NCBI RefSeq assembly: GCF_002927635.1
Contig: NZ_PRDS01000001.1
Span: 372,001-436,000, forward strand
Direction: 5' to 3'
DNA from: Albidovulum inexpectatum
Lineage (GTDB): Bacteria; Pseudomonadota; Alphaproteobacteria; Rhodobacterales; Rhodobacteraceae
Length of the DNA stretch: 64,000 bases
The translations under genes were made by a program, and so were the position numbers. This document shows positions 43,894 to 53,196 of the stretch, one piece after another (position 1 is the stretch's first letter; the number at the start of each line of letters is the position of its first letter). The notes under the pieces are model-generated. The model made no database searches. It saw only the letters and a list, made by a program, of their open reading frames with translations, and was not told the origin of the DNA.

Positions 43894-43915
43894 CTCCGCC
43901 CGCAACCAGCGGAGG
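43894..43915 (+). promoter_or_regulatory. Candidate SD-sequestering hairpin downstream of the TPP riboswitch
   Basis: CTCCGC (43894-43899) pairs perfectly with GCGGAG (43909-43914) across a 9-nt loop. The 3' arm is part of GGAGG, the Shine-Dalgarno of the small ORF that starts at 43923. If ligand binding stabilises this hairpin, it would block translation of the small ORF and, by coupling, of thiB. Confidence 0.5.
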
Positions 43916-43922
43916 ACGCGAG

Positions 43923-44090
43923 ATGAGACCTTCTTCTGACACGGTTGGCGGGACTGGCGCAGGAAATGCGCCCCGCGGGGCGCGAACATTCTTGCGCGGA
44001 CCGGCCGACCCGGCTTGCGGCGCGGGTTTGCCAGGGGCGCGATCGCAACCGAGAGCCATTCATCATCACCACAGCGAGATCGTCCCATGA
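43923..44090 (+). CDS. Upstream ORF (55 codons) between TPP riboswitch and thiB
   Basis: ATG at 43923 is preceded by AGCGGAGGACGCGAG, a strong ribosome site. The frame stays open for 55 codons and its TGA (44088-44090) overlaps the thiB ATG as ATGA. The product is hydrophilic, rich in Gly, Ala, Pro and Arg, with four His near the end, so it looks more like a leader peptide than a folded protein. thiB itself has no convincing Shine-Dalgarno (CGAGATCGTCCC before its ATG), so reinitiation from this ORF is plausible. Confidence 0.45.
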   Translation: MRPSSDTVGGTGAGNAPRGARTFLRGPADPACGAGLPGARSQPRAIHHHHSEIVP

Positions 44091-45085
44091 CACGCCATTT
44101 CCTTCTTGCCGGCCTTGCCTTTGGCCTGTCCGCCCTTGGCGCGGCGGCCCAGGATCGCCCGGTCCTGACCGTCTATACCTATGACAGCTTCGTGTCCGAC
44201 TGGGGGCCCGGCCCGCAGATCGAAGCCGCCTTTGAAGAGACCTGCAATTGCGATCTGCGTTTCGAGGCCGCGGGCGACGGCGCCGCGCTTCTGTCGCGCA
44301 TATTGCTGGAAGGCGAGGGTTCGGAAGCCGACATCGTCCTGGGTCTGGACACCAACCTGACCGCGCAGGCCGCGCAAAGCGGCTTGTTCGCGCCGCATGG
44401 CCATGACGACGTGGCACTGGACCTGCCGATCGAATGGAACGACCCGATCTTCCTGCCCTATGACTGGGGCTGGTTCGCCTTTGTCTTCGACCGCAACCGC
44501 GTGGCGCAACCGCCCGTAAGCTTCGAAGACCTCGCCCGCTCGGACCTGAAGATCGTCATCCAGGACCCGCGCTCCTCGACCCCGGGACTGGGCCTTCTGT
44601 TGTGGGTCAAGGCGGCCTATGGCGAACGCGCCGGAGAAATCTGGCAGGCTCTGGCCGACAATATCGTGACCGTCACTCCGGGCTGGTCCGAAGCCTATGG
44701 TCTGTTTCTCGAGGGCGAGGCCGACATGGTGCTGTCCTACACGACCTCGCCAGCCTATCACCTGATCGCCGAGGGCGACGACAGCAAGGCCGCGGCCCCG
44801 TTCGAGGAAGGCCACTACATGCAGGTCGAGGTCGCGGCCAGACTGGCCCGGACCGATCAGCCCGAACTGGCCGATGCCTTCCTGGATTTCATGCTGTCGG
44901 ACGCCTTCCAGTCGGTCATCCCCGAAACCAACTGGATGTATCCCGCACGGCGGCCCGAATCAGGCCTGCCCGAGGGATTTTCGACTCTCATCCAGCCCGC
45001 GCGCAGCCTGCTTCCGTCACCCGACGAGGCCGCCGCAATCCGCGATGAGGCCCTTGCCGAATGGCAAGCCGCGCTCAGCCGATAG
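44087..45085 (+). CDS. thiB: Thiamine/TPP ABC transporter, substrate-binding protein
   Basis: 332 aa. Signal peptide MTRHFLLAGLAFGLSALGAAA (cleavage near 21). The mature part begins with LTVYTYDSFVSDWGPGP and contains IVLGLDTNLTAQA (near 82) and PYDWGWFAFVFD (near 122), typical of periplasmic thiamine-binding proteins. It binds thiamine, TMP or TPP in the periplasm and delivers it to ThiPQ. Controlled by the upstream TPP riboswitch. Its 3' end overlaps thiP by 25 bp. Confidence 0.95.
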   Translation: MTRHFLLAGLAFGLSALGAAAQDRPVLTVYTYDSFVSDWGPGPQIEAAFEETCNCDLRFEAAGDGAALLSRILLEGEGSEADIVLGLDTNLTAQAAQSGLFAPHGHDDVALDLPIEWNDPIFLPYDWGWFAFVFDRNRVAQPPVSFEDLARSDLKIVIQDPRSSTPGLGLLLWVKAAYGERAGEIWQALADNIVTVTPGWSEAYGLFLEGEADMVLSYTTSPAYHLIAEGDDSKAAAPFEEGHYMQVEVAARLARTDQPELADAFLDFMLSDAFQSVIPETNWMYPARRPESGLPEGFSTLIQPARSLLPSPDEAAAIRDEALAEWQAALSR

Positions 45086-46623
45086 AGCCCTGGATCAGGG
45101 CCGCCGCAAGCATTGCCGCGGCCCTGGTCGCCATCTTGACGCTTGGCACGCTGGCCGCCGTCGCGCGGCGGGCCGAAGGCCTTGGCGGGCTGGGATCCGC
45201 CGATTGGGCGGCATTGCGCTTCACGATCATGCAGGCGGGCCTGTCAGCGGCGCTGAGCGTGGCACTGGCCGTTCCGGTCGCCCGCGCCCTTGCCCGGCGG
45301 CGATTCCCCCTGCGAAGGCTCTTGATCACGGCCCTTGGGGCGCCATTCATCCTGCCCGTCATCGTCGCCGTTCTGGGCATTCTGGCTGTCTTTGGCCGAT
45401 CGGGTATCGTGAACGACATCCTGGCGAGCGTCGGCTTGCAACGCATCTCGATCTACGGGCTTTGGGGGGTGGTCCTGGCCAATGTGTTCTTCAACCTGCC
45501 CTTTGCCGTCCGCCTGTTCCTGCAGGGCTGGGCCGAGATCCCGGCCGAGCGTTTTCGCCTGGCCGCAAGCCTGGGATTTTCGCCGCGCGATGTCGCCCGT
45601 CACCTGGAATGGCCGATGCTGCGGTCGCGCGCGCCGGGAGCCTTTGCGACGATCTTCCTGATCTGCCTGACCAGCTTTGCGATCGCGCTGACCCTGGGGG
45701 GCGGGCCGCGGGCGACGACGATCGAACTTGCCATCTATCAGGCCTTCCGTTTCGATTTCGATCTTGGGCGGGCCGCGACTCTGGCCGCGCTGCAATTGGC
45801 GCTCTGTGCGCTGACGGCGCTTGCCGCGGCGCGGTTCACCCTGCCCAGCGGGCATGGCGCGGGCCTGGATCGGACCGTCTGGCGCTGGGACGCCGATCGG
45901 TGGCTGTCGCGGATCACCGACGGTCTGGTGATCGTCGCCGCGGTCGCGTTCCTGTTGACGCCGCTCGGGGCGGTCATCGCGCGCGGACTGCCCGCGCTGG
46001 GAGATCTGCCCGCGCCGGTATGGAAGGCTGCCGGACGGTCTCTGGCCGTCGCCCTGATCTCGACCGGGCTGACGGTGGCCATGGCGCTGCCCATGGCACT
46101 GGCGCTTGCCGCACGGCGCCCCCCACGCGGGCTCGAGACCATCGGGATGCTGCCGCTCGCGACATCCTCTCTGGTGATCGGGACGGGATTGTTCCTGATG
46201 CTGCGGCCGGTTGTCTCGCCGTCCGATCTGGCTCTGCCGGTGACGGTCGCGGTGAATGCCGTCATGGCGCTGCCGTTCTGCCTGCGGGTGCTTGTTCCCC
46301 CGGCGCGCGAGCTGGCGGGCGGGTTCGGTCGGCTGGCCGATTCCCTTGACATGCGCGGCTGGGCGCGGCTGCAACACCTGACCCTGCCGCGCCTGCGCGC
46401 GCCGCTGGGGTTCGCCGCGGGGCTGACCGCCGCGCTGTCGATGGGAGATCTGGGCGTGATCGCGCTGTTTGCCGATCAGGACAGCGCGACATTGCCGCTG
46501 CAGCTGTACCGCCTGATGGGGGCCTATCGCATGGATCAGGCCGCAGGCGCCGCCGTCCTGTTGCTGGCGCTGTCTTTTGCCCTGTTCTGTCTGTTCGATC
46601 GAGGAGCGCGTGGCCATGCTTGA
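45061..46623 (+). CDS. thiP: Thiamine/TPP ABC transporter permease
   Basis: 520 aa integral membrane protein built of two tandem permease units (about 12 helices). The cytoplasmic coupling motif EIPAERFRLAASLGFSPRDV (near 160-180) is in the first half and the second copy ELAGGFGRLADSLDMRGWAR near 418-437. It forms the channel of the thiamine ABC importer. ATG at 45061 inside thiB; 3' end overlaps thiQ by 8 bp. Confidence 0.93.
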   Translation: MASRAQPIEPWIRAAASIAAALVAILTLGTLAAVARRAEGLGGLGSADWAALRFTIMQAGLSAALSVALAVPVARALARRRFPLRRLLITALGAPFILPVIVAVLGILAVFGRSGIVNDILASVGLQRISIYGLWGVVLANVFFNLPFAVRLFLQGWAEIPAERFRLAASLGFSPRDVARHLEWPMLRSRAPGAFATIFLICLTSFAIALTLGGGPRATTIELAIYQAFRFDFDLGRAATLAALQLALCALTALAAARFTLPSGHGAGLDRTVWRWDADRWLSRITDGLVIVAAVAFLLTPLGAVIARGLPALGDLPAPVWKAAGRSLAVALISTGLTVAMALPMALALAARRPPRGLETIGMLPLATSSLVIGTGLFLMLRPVVSPSDLALPVTVAVNAVMALPFCLRVLVPPARELAGGFGRLADSLDMRGWARLQHLTLPRLRAPLGFAAGLTAALSMGDLGVIALFADQDSATLPLQLYRLMGAYRMDQAAGAAVLLLALSFALFCLFDRGARGHA

Positions 46624-47311
46624 GCTGGACCAGATCGAAATCGAACAGGACGGCTTTCGGCTATGCGCTGACCTGGCTGTCCCGCGCGGCCAGAAGACGG
46701 CGGTCATCGGTCCTTCGGGGGCGGGAAAATCCACACTGCTGTCTGCCATTGCCGGGTTCATCGCGCCTTGCGCGGGCCGGATCCTGTGGGAGGGGCGCGA
46801 TATCACGGGACTGCCGCCGGGACAGCGCCCCATGTCGATCCTCTTTCAGGACCAGAACCTGTTCCCGCATCTTTCGGTCGCGCGGAACGTCGCTCTTGGT
46901 CTGCGGCCGGACCTGAAACTGTCGCGCCTGGAATGGGATCGCGTGGACGAGGCGCTGCGCCGGGTGGGACTGACCGGGCTTCAGGACCGAAAGCCCGGCA
47001 CTTTGTCGGGCGGACAGCAAAGCCGTGTCGCCCTGGCCCGCGCGCTGATCCAGGCACGACCCCTGATGCTGCTGGATGAACCCTTTTCGGCGCTGGGACC
47101 CGCCCTGAAAACCGAGATGCTGGACCTTGTCGCCGGGATTGCCGATGAAACCGAAGCAAGCGTTCTGATGGTCAGCCACGATCCGGCGGATGCGCTGCGG
47201 TTTGCCAGCCACACGATCCTTGTCGCCGATGGGCGCGCCCTGCCACCGCGGGATACCGGGGAATTGCTGAACGATCCGCCGCCCGCGCTTGCGGCCTATC
47301 TTGGGAAATGA
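46616..47311 (+). CDS. thiQ: Thiamine/TPP ABC transporter ATP-binding protein
   Basis: 231 aa. Walker A IGPSGAGKSTLLSAIAGF (near 32-49), Q-loop SILFQDQNLFPHLSV (near 75), signature TLSGGQQSRVALARALIQ (near 128), Walker B PLMLLDEPFSALGP (near 150) and the switch His in VSHDPADAL (near 186). It powers ThiBP. The ATG at 46616 follows GAGGAGCGCG and lies inside the end of thiP. Confidence 0.95.
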   Translation: MLELDQIEIEQDGFRLCADLAVPRGQKTAVIGPSGAGKSTLLSAIAGFIAPCAGRILWEGRDITGLPPGQRPMSILFQDQNLFPHLSVARNVALGLRPDLKLSRLEWDRVDEALRRVGLTGLQDRKPGTLSGGQQSRVALARALIQARPLMLLDEPFSALGPALKTEMLDLVAGIADETEASVLMVSHDPADALRFASHTILVADGRALPPRDTGELLNDPPPALAAYLGK

Positions 47312-47312
47312 A

Positions 47313-47337
47313 AACGCGCCCCGGTCGGGGGCGCGTT
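47313..47337. terminator. Bidirectional terminator between thiQ and petC
   Basis: AACGCGCCCC and GGGGCGCGTT (10 bp, short loop) fill the gap between convergent thiQ and petC. On the minus strand it is followed by TTTTCATTT, a good T run for terminating pet transcripts; on the plus strand only by CCGTTATT. Confidence 0.75.
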
Positions 47338-47362
47338 CCGTTATTGTCATGTCAGCCCGGGC

Positions 47363-48145
47363 TCAGGCCTTTTTCTTGCCCTTGTGCGGTGCCCACAGCT
47401 TCTTGTTCGTCAGATACAGAAGCACCGTCAGCAGGCCCAGGAACAGAACGGCGGTAAAGCCCGCGCGCTTGCGTTCCATCATCTTGGGTTCGGCGGCCCA
47501 GGTCAGGAAGGCCGCCACGTCCTTGGCCATGTGATGCAGGTCGTTGGGGCTGCCATCGGCGAATTCCACCTGGCCATCGGCCAGCGGCGGGGCCATCGCG
47601 ATCAGCCCCCCGGCGAACGCCTTGTTTTCGTAGAAGGTCGTGCCGGCCTGTTCGACCTCTTCACCGGTATAGCCGGTCAGGATCGAATAGATGTACTCTG
47701 GTCCGCCGATACCGCGGATCAGCTGATTGATGCCCGTGCCGTAAGGGCCATGGAAGCCCGCGCGCGCCTTGGCCATCAGGCTGAGATCGGGCGCATTCTC
47801 CAGCGACGAGGGCGGGAAGTGATCGTTCGGCGTGGCCTCGCGCTCTTCCCCGGTTTCCTTGTCGATGACGGTGAACTGCCTGGCATAGGCCCGAACCTGG
47901 TCTTCGGGCAGGTGCGGTCCGCCTTCGTCGGCCAACGTCCGGATCGGAACGTATTTCAGCCCGTGGCAGGCCGAGCAGACCTCGGTATAGATCTGAAGGC
48001 CGCGCTGCAGCTGATGTTCGTCGAACTTCCCGAACGGGCCTTCGAACGAAAAGGCCACGTCCTCGGTATGGCCGCCTTCGGCACCAAGCGCCGCCCCGGA
48101 CAGGGCAACAACCGACACGGCTGCGACAGCAAGTTTTCTCAGCAT
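47363..48145 (-). CDS. petC: Cytochrome c1 of the bc1 complex
   Basis: 260 aa. Signal peptide [21 protein letters not shown] (cleavage near 21). Haem-binding CSACH (in [13 protein letters not shown], near residue 60), axial Met in the region [11 protein letters not shown] (near 188), C-terminal anchor [19 protein letters not shown] and a Lys-rich tail. It hands electrons from the Rieske centre to soluble or membrane cytochrome c. The ATG at 48145 has AAGGA 9 nt upstream; the one at 48154 is too close to that site. Confidence 0.95.
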   Translation of the reverse strand: MLRKLAVAAVSVVALSGAALGAEGGHTEDVAFSFEGPFGKFDEHQLQRGLQIYTEVCSACHGLKYVPIRTLADEGGPHLPEDQVRAYARQFTVIDKETGEEREATPNDHFPPSSLENAPDLSLMAKARAGFHGPYGTGINQLIRGIGGPEYIYSILTGYTGEEVEQAGTTFYENKAFAGGLIAMAPPLADGQVEFADGSPNDLHHMAKDVAAFLTWAAEPKMMERKRAGFTAVLFLGLLTVLLYLTNKKLWAPHKGKKKA

Positions 48146-48165
48146 CTCGATCATTCCTTTCCGGA

Positions 48166-49488
48166 TCACTCGGCCGGGGTGCCCTGGGCGCCGTAATGCG
48201 CGTTGAAGTCTTCCTCGATCGTCGCGGGCTGGGGCAGCGGCTTCTCGATGACCCCCAGGATCGGCAGGATCACCAGGAAGTACACGAACCAGTACGTCGC
48301 CCCGATCAGCGAGATCCAGGTATAGATCCCTTCGGCCGGCATGGCGCCCACCCACATCAGGACGATGAAATCGACCACCAGCAGGAAGAACCACCACTTG
48401 AACATCGGGCGATAGCGGCCCGAACGCACCCGCGAGGTATCCAGCCACGGCGCCAGCGCCATGACCGCGATCGCGCCGAACATCGCAAGGACCCCGAAGA
48501 ACTTGGCGTCAACGATGCCGAAGGTCAGCCAGTTCACCAGGATGACGATCCAGACATCCGAGGTGAAGGCGCGCAGGATCGCGTAGAACGGCAGGAAGTA
48601 CCATTCGGGCACGATATGCGCGGGCGTCGCCAGCGGGTTGGCCTCGATATAGTTGTCGGGATGGCCCAGATAGTTCGGCATGAAGCCGACCACGGCAAAG
48701 AACACGGTCAGGACCACGCCCAGCGCGAAGAGATCCTTCATCACGAAGTAGGGCCAGAACGGCAGGGTGTCCTTCCTGGCCTCTTCCTTGCTGGTGCGGC
48801 GCACCTCCACCCCGGTCGGGTTGTTGTTGCCCGTGGTGTGGAAGGCCCAGATATGCAGAACAACCAGCGCCGCGATCACGAAGGGCAGCAGGTAGTGCAG
48901 CGCGAAGAAGCGGTTCAGCGTGGCATTGTCCACCGCCGGCCCGCCCAGCAGCCAGGTCTGGATCGCGTCGCCGATGCCCGGAATGGCACCGAACAGGCCC
49001 GTGATGACCGTCGCGCCCCAGAACGACATCTGCCCCCAGGGCAGGACGTAGCCCATGAAGGCCGTGCCCATCATCGCCAGCAGGATCAGGATCCCGATGA
49101 TCCAGGTGACTTCGCGCGGCTCCTTGTACGAGCCGTAGTACAGCCCCCGGAAGATGTGCAGATAGACGGCAACGAAGAACAGTGATGCGCCGTTGGCATG
49201 CAGATAGCGCAGCAGGTGGCCGCCATTCACGTCACGCATGATATGTTCGACGCTGGCGAAGGCCAGATCGACATGCGGGGTATAGTGCATTGCCAGGGCG
49301 ATGCCCGTCGCGATCTGCAGAACCAGACAGAAGGTCAGGACGATGCCCCAGATCCACATCCAGTTCAGGTTCTTCGGCGTCGGGATCATCAGCGTGTCGT
49401 AAGCCAGCGCGACGATCGGCAGCCGCCGGTGCAGCCATTTCTCGAACGCCGACTTCGGCTCGTAGTGGTCGTGCGGAATACCAGCCAT
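48166..49488 (-). CDS. petB: Cytochrome b of the bc1 complex
   Basis: 440 aa. Eight transmembrane helices with the haem histidines in [13 protein letters not shown] and [15 protein letters not shown] (first pair) and [21 protein letters not shown] (second pair). The [13 protein letters not shown] motif of the Qo site is intact near residue 296. It carries the quinol oxidation and reduction sites in the cytoplasmic membrane. It lies 12 bp from petA and 20 bp from petC. Confidence 0.97.
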   Translation of the reverse strand: MAGIPHDHYEPKSAFEKWLHRRLPIVALAYDTLMIPTPKNLNWMWIWGIVLTFCLVLQIATGIALAMHYTPHVDLAFASVEHIMRDVNGGHLLRYLHANGASLFFVAVYLHIFRGLYYGSYKEPREVTWIIGILILLAMMGTAFMGYVLPWGQMSFWGATVITGLFGAIPGIGDAIQTWLLGGPAVDNATLNRFFALHYLLPFVIAALVVLHIWAFHTTGNNNPTGVEVRRTSKEEARKDTLPFWPYFVMKDLFALGVVLTVFFAVVGFMPNYLGHPDNYIEANPLATPAHIVPEWYFLPFYAILRAFTSDVWIVILVNWLTFGIVDAKFFGVLAMFGAIAVMALAPWLDTSRVRSGRYRPMFKWWFFLLVVDFIVLMWVGAMPAEGIYTWISLIGATYWFVYFLVILPILGVIEKPLPQPATIEEDFNAHYGAQGTPAE

Positions 49489-49499
49489 TGTCAGCCCCC

Positions 49500-50066
49500 T
49501 CAGCCGAGTTTGATCGTGTTTTCGTCAATGAAGGCCGCGACCGGAACGTGCAGGTTCTGCGGCGCGGGGCCCTTGCGGATACGGCCCGACGGATCGTAGT
49601 GCGAGCCATGGCAGGGGCAGAACCACCCGCCGAAATCGCCCGCGCCATCGCCAAGCGGCACGCAGCCCAGATGGGTGCACACACCCATCTCGACCAGCCA
49701 TTCGGGGCGTTCGGGATCGATCAGGCGGTTTTCGTCGGTTGCCGGCGCGTCGGCGGGCAGGTTGGCGTTGCGGGCCAGCGGATCGACCAGATCCGACAGC
49801 TCGACGGCGCGCGCGGCCTCAATCTCTTCCTGCGTGCGGCGCCGGATGAAGACGGGCTTGCCGCGCCACTTGACCGTCAGCTGGGTGCCGACCTCGACAC
49901 CGGAAATATCGACAAAGATCGAGCTGAGCGCCTGAACGTCAGCCGAGGGGTTCATCTGATCGACAAGGGTCCAGACGGCGGCGCCAGTGGCGACCGTGCC
50001 CGCCCCAGCCGTGGCATAATAGAGGAAATCCCTCCGGGTGCCTGCGTGTTCTTCTGCGTGGGACAC
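49500..50066 (-). CDS. petA: Rieske iron-sulfur subunit of the bc1 complex
   Basis: 188 aa. The N terminus [15 protein letters not shown] is a Tat-type, uncleaved membrane anchor. The 2Fe-2S cluster ligands are in CTHLGC (near 130) and CPCHGSHYD (near 150). It takes electrons from ubiquinol and passes them to cytochrome c1. The ATG at 50066 begins the operon petA-petB-petC. The 176 bp between it and mtaB must hold the pet promoter; no clear consensus could be picked. Confidence 0.96.
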   Translation of the reverse strand: MSHAEEHAGTRRDFLYYATAGAGTVATGAAVWTLVDQMNPSADVQALSSIFVDISGVEVGTQLTVKWRGKPVFIRRRTQEEIEAARAVELSDLVDPLARNANLPADAPATDENRLIDPERPEWLVEMGVCTHLGCVPLGDGAGDFGGWFCPCHGSHYDPSGRIRKGPAPQNLHVPVAAFIDENTIKLG

Positions 50067-50242
50067 GAGATCTTCTCCCTTCTGCGACCGTCATTCCGGC
50101 CGTGCAACGAACGGGCCGCAGTTTCCCGCAGCCTTTCCCGCGCGGTTATTAGCCGTCATTTCCCGGCCAGTCCAGCGGACAATCGGGCGCAGCAATGCGC
50201 AATGTGACGCGCCTGCACCAGCGGTCGGGCTGCGCCGGGGCT

Positions 50243-51496
50243 TCAGACCGTCAGGCGCGCGCCGTCATGGCCACCGATCGTGGCGGTGACGATCGCGCCT
50301 TCGGGCTGGTCGCTGGCGAAGGCAACCTCGGTGAACTGTTCGGTACGCCCGATTCGCGGCCCCTCGGTCAGAATGCGATGGGTACGGCCGATCTGTGCGT
50401 CCAGGTGACGCTGAAGCGCCGCCTGCCCCGCGGCGCGCAGCCGCGCGGCGCGTTCGCGGATCAGCGCCTTGGCGACCTGCGGCATCCGCGCTGCGGGTGT
50501 TCCCTTGCGCGGGCTGAAGGGGAAGACATGCAGGAAGATCAGGCCGCATTCCTCGACCAGCCGCAGGGAGTTTTCGAACATCGCCTCGGTTTCGGTGGGA
50601 AAGCCCGCGATGATGTCGGCGCCAAAGACGATGTCGGGGCGCAACCGCCGCGCCTCCTCGCAGAAACGGATCGCGTCGTCGCGCAGATGGCGGCGCTTCA
50701 TCCGCTTCAGGATCAGGTCGTCGCCATGCTGCAGCGACAGGTGCAGGTGCGGCATCAGGCGCGGTTCGGTGGCGATGGCCAGCATCAGGTTTTCGTCGGC
50801 CTCGATCGAGTCGATCGAGGAAATGCGCAGGCGCGCCAGATCCGGCACAAGCCGCAGGATGCGCATGACCAGATCGCCCAGGCGCGGGCTTCCGGGCAGA
50901 TCCGCGCCCCAGCTGGTCAGGTCCACGCCGGTCAGCACGACTTCCTGAAAGCCGCGATCGACCAGCCGCCGGATCTGCTCGACCACCACGCCGGCGGGAA
51001 CCGAACGGGAATTGCCACGACCATACGGAATGATGCAGAAGGTGCAGCGGTGATCGCAGCCGTTCTGGACCTGCACATAGGCCCGGTGCCGGCCGAACCC
51101 GTCGATCAGGTGACCGGCGGTTTCCTTCACCGACATGATGTCGTCGACCATGATCTTCTCGGTCTGGCCGATCAGATCGGGAGCCGAAAGCGTGTTCCAT
51201 GTTTCGGGCCGCATCTTTTCGGCATTGCCGACGACGCGGGTCACCTCGGGCATGGCGGCAAAGGTGTCGGGCTCGGTCTGGGCCGCACAGCCGGTGACGA
51301 TGACCGGAACGCCGGGATTCTCGCGGGCAAGCCGGCGAATCTCCTGCTTGGCCTTGCGCACGGCCTCGGCGGTGACGGCGCAGGTATTGACCACGACCGC
51401 GCCATCCAGCCCGGCCTGCTGGGCCAGTTCCTTCATCGCCTCGGTTTCATAGGCGTTCAGGCGGCAACCAAGGGTCGAGAAGATCGGCGCGCTCAT
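50243..51496 (-). CDS. mtaB: tRNA t6A37 methylthiotransferase MtaB
   Basis: 417 aa. The N-terminal UPF0004 domain has CRLNAYET and the cysteines of [11 protein letters not shown] and VTGCAAQ. The radical-SAM cluster is [19 protein letters not shown] near 148-166. A TRAM-like C-terminal domain ends the protein. MtaB adds a methylthio group to N6-threonylcarbamoyladenosine at position 37 of tRNA. It overlaps dapF by 4 bp and lies upstream of the pet operon on the same strand. Confidence 0.94.
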   Translation of the reverse strand: MSAPIFSTLGCRLNAYETEAMKELAQQAGLDGAVVVNTCAVTAEAVRKAKQEIRRLARENPGVPVIVTGCAAQTEPDTFAAMPEVTRVVGNAEKMRPETWNTLSAPDLIGQTEKIMVDDIMSVKETAGHLIDGFGRHRAYVQVQNGCDHRCTFCIIPYGRGNSRSVPAGVVVEQIRRLVDRGFQEVVLTGVDLTSWGADLPGSPRLGDLVMRILRLVPDLARLRISSIDSIEADENLMLAIATEPRLMPHLHLSLQHGDDLILKRMKRRHLRDDAIRFCEEARRLRPDIVFGADIIAGFPTETEAMFENSLRLVEECGLIFLHVFPFSPRKGTPAARMPQVAKALIRERAARLRAAGQAALQRHLDAQIGRTHRILTEGPRIGRTEQFTEVAFASDQPEGAIVTATIGGHDGARLTV

Positions 51497-52341
51497 TCCA
51501 CCTGCTCCATGAATTCGGCCGTCAGCCGGCCGTCAAAGACATGGGCGGTGGGCCCGGCCATCCAGACGCCATCATCGCGCCAGTCGATCTCGAGCCGCCC
51601 ACCGTCGAGGTCCAGCACCACGCGCCGTCCTGTCAGACCGCGCAGATGCGCCGCGACCGCCGTGGCACAGGCCCCCGATCCGCAGGCCAGGGTGATCCCG
51701 GTGCCACGTTCCCACACGCGCATGCGCAGATGGTTCGGGCCAAGAAGGCTGGCGAATTCCACATTGGTGGCCTGAGGAAACAGCGGGTGGCGCTCGATCC
51801 CGGGACCCTCATCGGCAGGATCGATCGCGTCCGCATCCTCGACAAAGAAGACGCAATGCGGATTGCCCATGCCGATGGCGGCGGGGTCGCCAGCGATCGG
51901 CAGATGCAGCAGATCGACCTCGTGCGACAGGGGCACCTTGCGCCAGTCGAGGATCGGGTCGCCCATATTGACCTCGACCAGACCATCCACGCGGCGGCGC
52001 GCGGACAATTCGCCACGCTCGGTGACAAAGCACACCTGCCCCGCGCCTGTCTCGCGCAGGATCATGTCGGCCACGCAGCGCGAGGCATTGCCGCAAGCCC
52101 CCGCGCGCGAGCCGTCGGAATTCCAGAACTCCAGCGCGTAATCGGCGTCCGCGGCATCCAGGATCTCGGCCAGCTGGTCGAAGCCCACGCCGCGATGGCG
52201 GTCGCCCAGCGCACGCGCAAGCCCGGTCGTGACCACGCTGCCGCGCCCACGCGAGTCGATGATAACAAAGTCGTTCCCCGCGCCATGCATCTTGCGAAAG
52301 GTCAGGCCGGGGCTGTGTCCTGCGTCTGTCATGCGCGCCAT
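51493..52341 (-). CDS. dapF: Diaminopimelate epimerase
   Basis: 282 aa. Catalytic cysteines are in [12 protein letters not shown] (near 82) and [17 protein letters not shown] (near 230). [12 protein letters not shown] is at residues 18-29. It isomerises LL- to meso-diaminopimelate for lysine and peptidoglycan. The chosen start at 52341 (MARMTDAG) and the ATG at 52332 are both possible; neither has a strong ribosome site. The stop overlaps the mtaB start. Confidence 0.95.
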   Translation of the reverse strand: MARMTDAGHSPGLTFRKMHGAGNDFVIIDSRGRGSVVTTGLARALGDRHRGVGFDQLAEILDAADADYALEFWNSDGSRAGACGNASRCVADMILRETGAGQVCFVTERGELSARRRVDGLVEVNMGDPILDWRKVPLSHEVDLLHLPIAGDPAAIGMGNPHCVFFVEDADAIDPADEGPGIERHPLFPQATNVEFASLLGPNHLRMRVWERGTGITLACGSGACATAVAAHLRGLTGRRVVLDLDGGRLEIDWRDDGVWMAGPTAHVFDGRLTAEFMEQVE

Positions 52342-52426
52342 ATACGCCCCGGATCGGAAATTTGCCAGAGAGACCGATTTTGGCCTTGACCACCCCGCCG
52401 TGGATTCATAAAGAGGCGCCCGTGGC

Positions 52427-52502
52427 GGGCCCGTAGCTCAGTTGGTAGAGCAACTGACTTTTAATCAGTGGGTCACAGGTTCGAATCCTGTCGGGCTCAC
52501 CA
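52427..52502 (+). tRNA. tRNA-Lys, anticodon TTT
   Basis: 76 nt with encoded CCA. Acceptor stem GGGCCCG/CGGGCTC, D-arm GCTCAGTTGGTAGAGC, anticodon stem-loop CTGAC-TTTTAA-TCAG giving TTT, variable loop GGGTC, T-arm ACAGGTTCGAATCCTGT. Between dapF and the RNase D-like gene. Confidence 0.97.
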
Positions 52503-52581
52503 CTGTTTCCCCAAATGACGGCATGTTGCGCGCCCGGCGCTGACGCGCTATTGCGCCCCTGATCTGACAAGGGGGCCATGG

Positions 52582-53196
52582 ATGGCACATCACCTGCATA
52601 TCGGCGACCTGCCTGACGGGCTTGATCTTGGGCCGGTCGTCGCGATCGACACCGAAACCATGGGTCTGGACCCACGCCGCGACCGGCTTTGCGTCGTACA
52701 GCTGTCCTCGGGCAATGGCGAGGCGCATCTGGTCCAGATCGCGCGCGGCCAGACCCGCGCCCCGAATCTCGAGCGTCTGCTGACCGATCCCGGCGTGCTG
52801 AAGCTGTTTCACTTCGCGCGGTTCGACATCGCCGCGCTGAAGAACGCCTTTGGCGTGACGACTGCCCCGGTCTATTGCACCAAGATCGCCTCGAAGCTCG
52901 TGCGCACCTATACGGACCGGCACGGGCTGAAATTCCTGCTGCAGGAGCTGTTGGGAATCGACATCTCGAAACAGCAGCAGATGTCGGACTGGGGCGCCGA
53001 GACGCTGAGCGAGGCCCAGATCGACTATGCCGCGTCGGACGTGCTGTATCTGCACCGCCTGAAGGCCGAGCTGGATGCCCGCCTGGAGCGTGAAGGTCGC
53101 ACCGGGCTTGCGCAGGCCTGCTTCGACTTCCTGCCGACGCGTGCGACCCTGGATCTTCTGGGATGGGATGATGCCCGTGACATCTTCATGCACTGA
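52582..53196 (+). CDS. rnd: RNase D-like 3'-5' exonuclease (DEDD)
   Basis: 204 aa. Exo I IDTETMGLDPR (near 21), Exo II LFHFARFDIAAL (near 74) and Exo III IDYAASDVLYLHRLK (near 147) are all intact, giving a DEDDy nuclease. The HRDC domains of full-length RNase D are absent, as is common for the short alphaproteobacterial form. It probably trims tRNA or other small RNA 3' ends. The ATG at 52582 has AAGGGGG close by. The kdsD start lies within its last codons. Confidence 0.88.
   Translation: MAHHLHIGDLPDGLDLGPVVAIDTETMGLDPRRDRLCVVQLSSGNGEAHLVQIARGQTRAPNLERLLTDPGVLKLFHFARFDIAALKNAFGVTTAPVYCTKIASKLVRTYTDRHGLKFLLQELLGIDISKQQQMSDWGAETLSEAQIDYAASDVLYLHRLKAELDARLEREGRTGLAQACFDFLPTRATLDLLGWDDARDIFMH

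Noticed and set aside
43923-44090. His codons near the end of the leader ORF as a his-type attenuator
   Set aside because: The ORF sits behind a TPP riboswitch and before thiamine transport genes; four His codons alone do not make an attenuator and no terminator follows.
48146-48448. In-frame extension of petC upstream into petB
   Set aside because: This part is a shifted frame of the petB 3' end; cytochrome c1 has its signal peptide at the ATG at 48145.
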